From Corylus avellana (Eukaryota > Streptophyta > Magnoliopsida > Fagales > Betulaceae): DNA of 64,000 nucleotides. Each line of letters begins with the position of its first letter. Position 1 is the stretch's first letter. Shown in pieces: positions 55,874 through 64,000 of the stretch. The DNA lies in contig NC_081541.1 in assembly GCF_901000735.1 (NCBI RefSeq), positions 27,451,813-27,515,812 on the forward strand. The letters are read 5' to 3'. The notes beneath the pieces were generated by a model. That model ran no database searches. It was not told the origin of the DNA and worked only from the letters and a program-made list of their open reading frames with translations. The position numbers were made by a program, and so were the translations under genes.

Positions 55874-56900
55874 AAAGGATTTTACCAACTACCAACAGAT
55901 CATGTTTTTGATTTCATTCACAAGTAAATGTTGTTTATTGGGCTGCCGTATCAGGATAAAAACAACTCATCACTATCCATGGTCAACCCTTGCTCGGATT
56001 GGTCCTCTTTGTCATAGGGCTGCAAATGAGTCTGGTTTCGGCCAATCGTGATCACAAAAATATGTTTAATTATTAAAAAAAATAAATATTTGGGTTAAAT
56101 AAATTTTTGTCCCAGGTGATTTAACAACTTAATTTTTTTTTGCCTAAATTTTAGTTTTTATCACAAAAGATATCTCGGATTTACATAAAAATAAAGATAG
56201 TACTTTCATTTAAATTTCATTTAAAATTTAATAGAAAGTCACGTCAACACCATTAAAAAAATGACGTGATGTAGCTCAGTAAAGACTTACAGAAAGAAAG
56301 AGAAAAAAAAGAATAATAATAATGGACTAATTTTTACCGTCATCCTCCTAGTCGTTTGTATCTGCATACTAGCCTATGAAATGCCATCTTTCATTACTCT
56401 ATTAACTAACAAGTTTATATGTTAATACTTGTACATTACAATATTATATTTATATAGGATATTATTATACAATATATACATACGAGCAAGTTAACGAGTT
56501 GAGTCGAACTTATAATATATGTTCACGAGTAACGTTACAAGTCTCTCTTGTGTCCTTCCAAGAATGATGTGGCTCTTAAAGTTACCATTAGGCTTGTAAT
56601 TGATCACTATTCAATTTCGATTTTTTTTTTTAATTTTTTATTTCTAATTATGTATATGGACCCATGTCAATTTTTTAGGGGTGCTGACTTGGATTTCCAT
56701 CAATTTTTGAACGGAATTTAGACGGAGGTACTATCTCTATTTTTAACCATTATTAAGGTACTATCTGTGATACAAAACGAAACTGATGGGAATAAAAATA
56801 AAGTTGTTAAACCACATGAGAATTTAATCCCAACAAAAACAAATTCTAAATTCTAAAATTCATGCCGGTCTTTGTCTGAACCGTTTGAAAAATATCACTT

Positions 56901-57373
56901 CGAAGGAGACGCAAAACCCTGAGGGGTGATCAAGGGTAGCTCCTCGCGGCCTGCAGCAAAACTCTGAGGGGTAATCTGGAGGTAGCACAAGCGGAGGCAA
57001 GGGCAGCACTTATAGCCATTCAATTCTGCAGATCTTTGGGGCTTGAACACGTTCATTTCGAAGGAGACGCAAAGATGGTGATTACTGCGGTTAATTCATC
57101 CGATCCGGACTGGAGCAGTATGGGTTTCGTGGTGAAAGACATCAAGCATGAACTACAGGCCATGACGCAATGGTGTTTTACTTTTGTGCGTAGGGAAGGA
57201 AATAAGGCAGCTCATACACTGTCGAAACTAGCTATAAGGAGTTTTTTGGATAACACGTGGTTCTATAAACCACCTGAGTGTATCTCTGAGATTTTGCAAA
57301 TGGAGCAAGTTGCTCCAATTGCCATTGAATTTCATTAATGAGAATGCAGTTTTTTGATTCAAAAAAAAAAAAA
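56901..57373 (+). mobile_element. 5'-truncated LINE 3' end (RNase H-like tail)
   Basis: Encodes the end of an RNase H-like domain (EARAALIAIQF, HFEGDAKMVITAVNSS, FVRREGNKAAHTLSKLA) up to the stop at 57336-57338, then a poly(A) tail. It is bounded by AATATCACTT (56891-56900 and 57374-57383). It differs from the LINE at 49-53 kb, so it is another subfamily. CGAAGGAGACGCAAA occurs at the very start and again at 57058, suggesting a rearranged 5' end on insertion. Absent from block copy 1. Confidence 0.82.
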
Positions 57374-58039
57374 AATATCACTTAATTAAAAGGATGACTT
57401 GTTATTTATGACAATTGATAATATTTTTATCAGCTTGTTGTTTTATAGACAAAGTTTGAAAGGTTTGAGTAGAAAATTTGTTAGGGGCTTAAATTGTTCA
57501 AGCACTTGAGAGATAAAGAAGGGTATTCGAAGAATTTTAACACTTCTTAAATTAATTCAAGAGTTGAATAATAATAATAATTTTTGCTTAATTTTATTAA
57601 TGAGCTTAATGATGTCTTTAAATAGAAGGTTACAATAATGCATAATAAAAATAAAAGACTAATATGAATAATGTAGTCTAATATTTTAATTTTAATCTTA
57701 ATTCTAATGTTGTCAATAAAGATAACTTATTATCTCTAAGATATTTTAACCTCTACTACTAGACTCATAACAAAATGGACAGAGTTTATTTTTAAACTGG
57801 GTTGGAGAAAATTTCTTCAACTTAATCTATAAAAATGACATGCGTCCTTTAAACATGTGAAAATAATATGCTTTTTTTAATAATAATAGACAATGTTAGA
57901 ATAAATTTTAAAGAATAAGCTTGTCTTAAAGAATAAACTTCTCTTAAATTTTAATGGACATTGTCGATTAATTTTTTAAAAGAATAAGCTTCATTTCAAA
58001 TGTGAAGAATAATTTTTTTTAGAAAAAATTCCTTTTATC

Positions 58040-60250
58040 GCACTTTTTTTTTTTGAGGGAATTCTTTCATCTTCATTCCATAATAAGTGATCCATAAAAC
58101 TCTTATAGAGAAACATAGCCAAAAGCTATGAAAAGTACTACATTGTAGATATACTGAAAATCTAATCATGAAAAAGTAGGGGTGCAAAGGCAGGCGGTTT
58201 TAACCGCTAACCGCTTAACCGCCTAACCGCATTAACCGCTAATCGCCTAACCGCTATAACCGCCTAGCGGTTAGCGGTTAACGGTTATTGAGTCTACTAA
58301 CCGTAACCGCTAACCGCCTTTTTATATAATATATTTTTATAATTGTAATTATAAAAATATTTATACATATAACATAATCACTTGATCATTAAATCACAAT
58401 TTTTTTAAAAAATAATTAAATCACAATTTGAGTATTAATATATTATCACTATAATTTATATGATTATATCATATAATCATTTGATCATTAAATTACAATT
58501 TTTTTTTTAAAAAAATAATTAAATCACAATTTGAGTATTAATATATTATCATTATAATTTATATGATTATATCACATGAGATTGATCATTAAATCATTTG
58601 ATTATATAATAACAAATTATACATCTATAATATGACATAACTCATAAGTATATCAATTCATACTAATACAACAATTAAATATCTAGAGACTTATTTCCAA
58701 TGTATGTTATAAACTTATAAGTCTATATATGTTATAAGTCTATATAAGTCTACATATGTATATGAATAATATAAATGTATAATATCAATACTTAATCATA
58801 TGATTCAATGACAATTCAAATATTTTATTCAAGACTTCAAGTGAATCATAATATTAATGTACAATGATGATATGATTCGTATAATATCAAATTAAGTAAT
58901 TGACATTGGATTAAACAATGACCAATGTGTTACTTATAAACACAATTTAAGTATTAATGTATTATCATTATAATTTTAGTAATTTATATATTATCATTAT
59001 AATTGATATGATTATATCACATGATGACTTGATCATTAAATGATATGATTATATAATAATAAATAATGCATATATAATATGACATAACTCATAAGTCATA
59101 AGTCTACAAGTTAATCATATGATTCATGTACAATGATAATCACAATTGATTCAATTGAATTAAACAATATATTACTTATAACTACAAGTCTACAATTTAA
59201 TTAAAGCATTATTAGATACTTTAGGAATTTAGGATTTAGAAGATATTAAAAATACAAGAAAAAAAAAATGAGGGTAAAAAAAGGTCCAAAAAGCCCTAAA
59301 GAAAGCTCAAAAAGCAAAAATAAAAGCCCAATTTTAAAAAAGCAGTTAGCGGGCGGTTATCTATTTCGCTAACCCCTAACCGGCGGTTAATCGCTAACCG
59401 CTAACCGCCTAACGATTAAGCTCAAAAAGCAAAAAAAAAAGCCCAATTTTAAAAAAGTAGTTAGCGGGCGGTTATCTATTTCGCTAACCCCTAACCGGCG
59501 GTTAACTGCTAACCGCTAACCGCCTAACGGTTAGCGGTTGCTGTTAGTGAAATCTATTAACCGCTAAGGCGGTTACGGTTAGCGGTTATTGCCACTAACC
59601 GCTAACCGTAACCGCCTTTGCACCCCTATGAAAAAGCGTATCTACCTCCTCCAATCCAATCCATGTGCACACTTCATTTAAGAGGCAAATCTACTCTGGG
59701 CAAACTAGATCTGAATACATGGGTAGGTCTTATCCCTAAAGAAATAAGTTTTATTGACTCGGCCATGAGACAAACCCCTCACACCAAAACCATCCCTCCT
59801 CAACTCAAAGGCCAAGATAACACAACAAAATAAGAACAAAACAAAGAAAACCAGCATCAATAGCAAGATCCAATAGAGAAAACTCGGCGCGTGAGGCTCA
59901 CCGCAAAGCGCGTGAGATCCACACAATCCACGCTCCAGCTCGCACGAACCACATTTGGCGCGTGTAGTGGTGCGTACAGACTTGGGCCAGTGACAAAAAA
60001 GTAGATCGGCAACACAAGGAGCCAACCTAAGTTTTCCAGCAAAACATCAACGAAATCCAAGCGCGAGTAGAAGCCAAAAGACTAGGTGGAAGGGACGGTT
60101 GCTGCTGTTGCTGAATAGAGACAATGTTGCTGGGTTTCAAAATCAAAATATAGCAAAGAAAATGAAATAAAGAACCAAAAATGGGGGGAGGAGGGAGGGA
60201 TGGAATCCGATCCCTCTTCAGGGTCTTACCGAAGAGAGACTAGAGAGAGG
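58040..60250 (-). repeat. Poly(T)-headed repeat, split by a hAT element
   Basis: Counterpart of 31409-32215, interrupted at 58177-59628. Short frames on the minus strand (59705-60025, 59857-60060) are not conserved with copy 1. No gene called. Confidence 0.4.
58177..59628. mobile_element. Non-autonomous hAT-type element (CCGCTAACC family)
   Basis: Perfect terminal inverted repeats TAGGGGTGCAAAGGC / GCCTTTGCACCCCTA and a perfect 8-bp duplication TGAAAAAG (58169-58176 and 59629-59636). The block copy 1 site (TGAAAAACGTATC at about 31540) is empty. Subterminal regions carry dozens of CCGCTAACCG-type motifs; a ~90-bp subterminal segment is repeated at 59335-59410 and 59430-59525. The AT-rich interior has no long frame. 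Confidence 0.92.
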
Positions 60251-60308
60251 CTAGGGTTTTTTTGCAAGTTGTGATTTCCATTTACTGTACTTGATACCAT
60301 AAAAAGGG

Positions 60309-60810
60309 CAAAATCATATTTAGTCCTTAGGTTTTCATCTGATTTGAATTTAATCCTTGGCTTTCAATTTTAAGAATAAAGCCCTTAGGTTTTTTTCAAG
60401 TTTAAAATATGTCACTTTATCAATTTACCTTCAAGATTAACAGTTTGTCATCTACCACACGTGTCTCATTTGACATGTCAACGTTCATCTCAACACCCCA
60501 ATGCAATACCACACCAACAGAATCAGAGTCTTTTATTACTAACTTATTGTGAGTTTAATGGATTTTTTTGAATCTTTTTGTGTATTTATTTTTTTTAAAA
60601 TGACTTAACACTTGTTAACCTTATATTGCAATGGAGTGTTTATGACATGTCAAATCAGAAATGTGGCAAATGACAAACCATTAGCTTTGACGGTAAATTA
60701 AAAATGGACCTATTTTAAACTTGAAATTTCCTAAAGACTATATACTTGAAATTGAAAACTCAATGACTAAATTAAAACCAAATGAAAACTTAAGGGGTAA
60801 ATATAATTTT
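60309..60810. repeat. Foldback element (copy 2)
   Basis: Counterpart of 32271-32950 without the nested MITE; arms TTAGGTTTTCATCTGATTT and CCAAATGAAAACTTAAG are inverted copies. Confidence 0.75.
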
Positions 60811-61005
60811 TTTTTTCACCTTTTTAATAGGTGGTATTTTTCAAGTGGTTCGATGCAATGAACGACATAAATTCCATAATTTTAGAATCTACAATTTATT
60901 TTTGAAATGCCGATCTACCACCATAATCAGTATAACAATCTACTAAATAACGTTTATTTCATTTATTTTTAGTTAAATTACCACAAGATCGACAACCGAA
61001 ATAAG

Positions 61006-61911
61006 TCAGTCCTGATTTATAAAATCAGCCATGACTTTAGTCAAGGGCTTGATCTTTTCACTACCAGGATTCAACACAAAAAAGGCATGCTCCTCCCCTT
61101 CCGAATCATAAAACGACACCGCTCCAACTCACCCACTCTATCCCAATATTTCAGAATACGCCACCCCTCTATCTCGCAGCCAATCTTTCTCTGCCACACA
61201 AACAAGCGCCTTCACACCAGCCATACGCGACAAATTCGGATCCAATTTCGGGTAGAGTATCGGGTCACTAAACCCGGTACTCGTTGGATAGATAAAGCTG
61301 TACATTTTATTGAGCTCTATGCTCTTTACCACCGAAAGCTGGGTGCAATAAGAGTAACCCAACAATGTTAGTGTCAACTAATTCGGTGGCACCAGCTTGA
61401 ACTGCCACGTAGTGTGCTCTCCCCCGCCAAGAAAACCCGCCCGAAATCCGCATACTCGATAAGCCATGGGTCGGGTCCTTGGCCGTTAGAGTGGGTAGCG
61501 ATCCACTGCAGCGCGGCCCACGAGTCCTGTGCAGGGTTGGTAGAGGGTGCTCCGGTGCAAGCCTATAGTCAACGGAGATGACAATGGCGTTGGCCTCTGC
61601 GGCGAGGAGTTGAAGAAAATTATGGAGGCCCAATCGAAAGGCGATCCGAGGCAGAAGCCTCCACCGTGGTAGTGAACGACGAGTGGCAACTTGTGATTCG
61701 GGTGGCTGTTTTTTGGGAGGAAGAGGCGGACCGATACGCCGGATTCGGATGAGACGACGACATCTTTGGTTTGGACGTGGGTTTTGGGGTATAGGCTCGT
61801 GGGAGCAGGGTCAGGGACGGCGAACCTCCCCAATCTCTCCACGCGGCCATCTTTGTACACTCTGACGAAGGGTAAGAATTCGTGAGTCATTTCATTGGTG
61901 CTTGAATCCAT
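61006..61911 (-). pseudogene. Carboxylesterase (CXE) pseudogene k
   Basis: Aligned with e and f from ATG 61911 to TGA 61006, it has five lesions. Single-base deletions lie near 61625 and 61529. A 17-bp deletion near 61415 removes sequence right after the catalytic Ser codon. A 7-bp insertion lies near 61317, and an AAG-to-TAG nonsense change is at 61138-61140. The four indels sum to -12, exactly the length difference from the 918-bp relatives. N-terminal and middle parts resemble f (FCLGSPFD, LQLLAAEAN, LLLLHPAFGG, MYSFIYPTS). The 3' part resembles e (AGVKALVCVAEKDWLRDRGVAYSE, split here by wording: AGVKALVC then EKDWLRDRG), ending FINQD. No functional enzyme expected. Confidence 0.92.
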
Positions 61912-61990
61912 CGCCAAATGTGTGTGAGAGAGAGAGAGAGAATGGTGGGGGTGGTTGTACTGAACAAATGATCAAAGAAAATGAATCAAA

Positions 61991-61996
61991 TTATAC
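61991..61996 (-). promoter_or_regulatory. TATA-like box of pseudogene k
   Basis: GTATAATTTGATTC on the minus strand, 80 bases before the old ATG; the conserved upstream block follows at 62053-62100, spaced as in e. The promoter is in better shape than the coding part. Confidence 0.35.
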
Positions 61997-62599
61997 GAAA
62001 GGAAAAGAAAATTCAGTACTGTAAAAGCATCCACTACAAGGCGGCGGTCGTTGCATGTCTCAAAAGTCCCAACAAAACGGTCGTATATGCCCTTGAACAA
62101 TGGGCGTGCCGCCACCGGGGTTGATAATTTCAAAACATGTTAATTCAGACGTAATGCAATACGTAGGTCAGACTCTTCGATTATCATGGATAAACATAAA
62201 TATCTCTTACAATTTAAAAACTTTATAAATTCTTAATTCTAAAATTATGCCATTCTTTGTCTGAAATGTTTGTAAAATGTCACTTTATTAAAAACTGACA
62301 TGTTATCTGTGACAATTGTGAATATTTTTATCACCTTATTGTTCAGTAGAAAATTTTTGAGTATAAAATTGTTTATTGATTTTTTAAAGAATATGCTCCT
62401 CTTTGAAAGTAAAGAATAAGCTTTTTGAGAGGAAATTATTTTTACCTTACTTGATAACATATCACATTTCAAGAAGGTAGCATTTTTCATAATTTTAAAA
62501 TCTACATTTTTTTGTTGTTGAAATTGTAAGGGAATCCTTGTCCAATTCTAATACGACCCATTTAAATAAACAGATGACACAACATAACCCTCATATTGA

Positions 62600-63859
62600 T
62601 TGCGGTTATTGGCAAAAATCGCTAATCGTAACTGCCTTAGCGGGTATAAAACTTTACTAACCGCAACCGTAACCGCCTAGCAGTTAGCGGTTAGCGGTTA
62701 GTAAAACATATAACCGCCCGCTATAACTATGTTTTCAAAATTAGGTGTTTTGACCTTTTTTTTTTTTGGGCTTTCTCAAGATAAACATATAACCAATTTT
62801 TAGTTTTGGGCTTTTTTTGGATCACTGTACATTTTTACCTCATTTGCTTTTTTTTTTTTTTTTGCATTTTTAGTTTCTTCTTGGGCCAAATTGCTATAAA
62901 ATGAGCTCATATTGAAAAATCAAAAATATTTGATCCCAAATTTACATTTACTTGTACTTTTAAAAAAATTCCTTAAATATAAATCATAACCTGTTAAAAT
63001 TTAGTTTTAACGTTTAAAAACTTTAAAAGAACATTTAGTTTTAATAAGGATTTGTACATTAATAATATGATTAACTTGAATAAAGTATTTGAATTGTCAT
63101 TGAATCATATAATTAAGTATTGATCTTATACATTTATATTATTCATATGCATATATGTATAATTATAATTTATAACATATAGACTTATAAGTTTATAATA
63201 TACATTGGAACTAAGTCTCTGGGTGCTTAATTGTTATATTAGTATGAATTGGTATACTTATGACTTATGTCATATTATATATGTATAATTTGTTATTGTA
63301 TAATCGTATAAATTAGAATGATAATACATTAACACTTCAATTGTGGTTATAAGTAACACATTGTTTAATCCAATGTTAATTACTTAATTTGATATTATAA
63401 AAATCACATTATCATTGTACATTAATAATATGATTCACTTTAATAAGTATTTGAATTGTTATTGAATCATATGATTAAGTATTGATCTTATACATTTATA
63501 TTATTCAATATGCATAATTGCATATATGTATAATGCATAATTATAATTTGTAACATATATGAACTTATAAGTTTATAAGTCCATATTGGAACTAAGTCTC
63601 TAGATACTTGATTGTTGTATCAGTATGAACTTGCATACTTATGACTTATGAGTTATGTCATATTATATATGTATAATTTGTTATTATATAATCAAATGAT
63701 TTAATGATCAATTGATTATGTTATATGTATAAATATTATTATAATTATAATTATAAAAATATATTATATAAAAAGGCGGTTAGCGGTTACGGTTAGTAAA
63801 CCCAATAACCTCTAACCGCTAACCGCTAGGTTAGAAAATCGCCCCCAGTGACACCCCTA
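62600..63859. mobile_element. hAT-type element, one end decayed
   Basis: The right end GTGACACCCCTA (to 63859) and GCGGTTAGCGGTTACGG-type subterminal motifs on both sides place it with 58177-59628. The interior also shares AT-rich text in opposite orientation (for example TCATATTATATATGTATAAT). The left inverted repeat and target duplication are not recognisable. It splits flank sequence that is continuous at 35060-35170. Confidence 0.7.
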
Positions 63860-64000
63860 TCATTAGTAATTGATAAAGTTTAATGATTACATATTACAAT
63901 GAGAAACACAATTTAATGATTATATACTATGCAAAGCTAATAGATAAATGATTCAAGTCAATATTTTCTCTATTTTTTTTTTCTTATCTCATCATATAAA

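Larger units (their letters stand above)
49650..64000. repeat. Duplicated block, copy 2
   Basis: The same order as 23424-35300. Specific to this copy: the LINE 3' end at 56901-57373, hAT elements at 58177-59628 and about 62600-63859, about 90 extra bases near 57840-57935, and the decay of gene k. The match continues to the window edge (63860-64000 against 35165-35300), so the true end lies outside. Confidence 0.82.

Overview
The window looks like nuclear DNA of a dicot plant, probably woody. It is AT-rich and full of MITEs, SINEs, LINE debris and foldback repeats, with GC-richer, intronless plant-type genes between them. A 100-base run of N (48901-49000) marks an assembly gap. I cannot name the species from the sequence.

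The theme is a tandem cluster of plant carboxylesterases (CXE; alpha/beta-hydrolase fold, Abhydrolase_3, the family that also gave rise to GID1 receptors and 2-hydroxyisoflavanone dehydratases). There are ten intact intronless genes of 301-305 residues and one broken copy, called a to k here. a (165-1070) and b (6094-6999) lie on the + strand. c (19659-20567), d (28637-29545), e (33113-34030), f (35675-36592), g (38744-39661), h (41283-42200), i (43961-44878), j (54887-55795) and pseudogene k (61006-61911) lie on the - strand. All intact copies keep an HGG(G/A) oxyanion motif, a G(D/E)SAG nucleophile elbow, and the Asp and His of the triad, so they should be active hydrolases and not GID1-type receptors. 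Substrates cannot be read from sequence.

Layout. 0-7 kb: genes a and b, with a hairpin, a hAT MITE with perfect target-site duplication and a SINE between them. 7-19.6 kb: a gene-poor repeat island (direct repeats, foldbacks, LTR-like debris in both orientations, a second hAT MITE, LINE relics). 19.6-23.4 kb: gene c, an unrecognised spliced gene or gene remnant (about 20904-21715), a four-copy tandem repeat and an NDR1/HIN1-like (LEA_2) pseudogene fragment. 23.4-35 kb: a dead LINE, gene d and gene e. 35-45 kb: genes f, g, h and i. 45-49.4 kb: foldback repeats and the gap. 49.4-64 kb: a second copy of the 23.4-35 kb block, with the same dead LINE, gene j (four residues different from d) and pseudogene k.

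The cluster has grown in at least two ways: tandem copying of roughly 2.5-3 kb gene-plus-upstream units (e, f, g), and duplication of a block of more than 10 kb carrying LINE + d/j + e/k. Since the block duplication, the two copies have gained different insertions: a SINE and a small MITE in the first; a LINE 3' end and hAT elements in the second. One hAT MITE sits between the TATA-like box and a conserved upstream block of gene f, while its paralogue e keeps the empty site. I found no CRISPR, operon, rRNA or true tRNA gene; tRNA-like boxes occur only inside SINEs.
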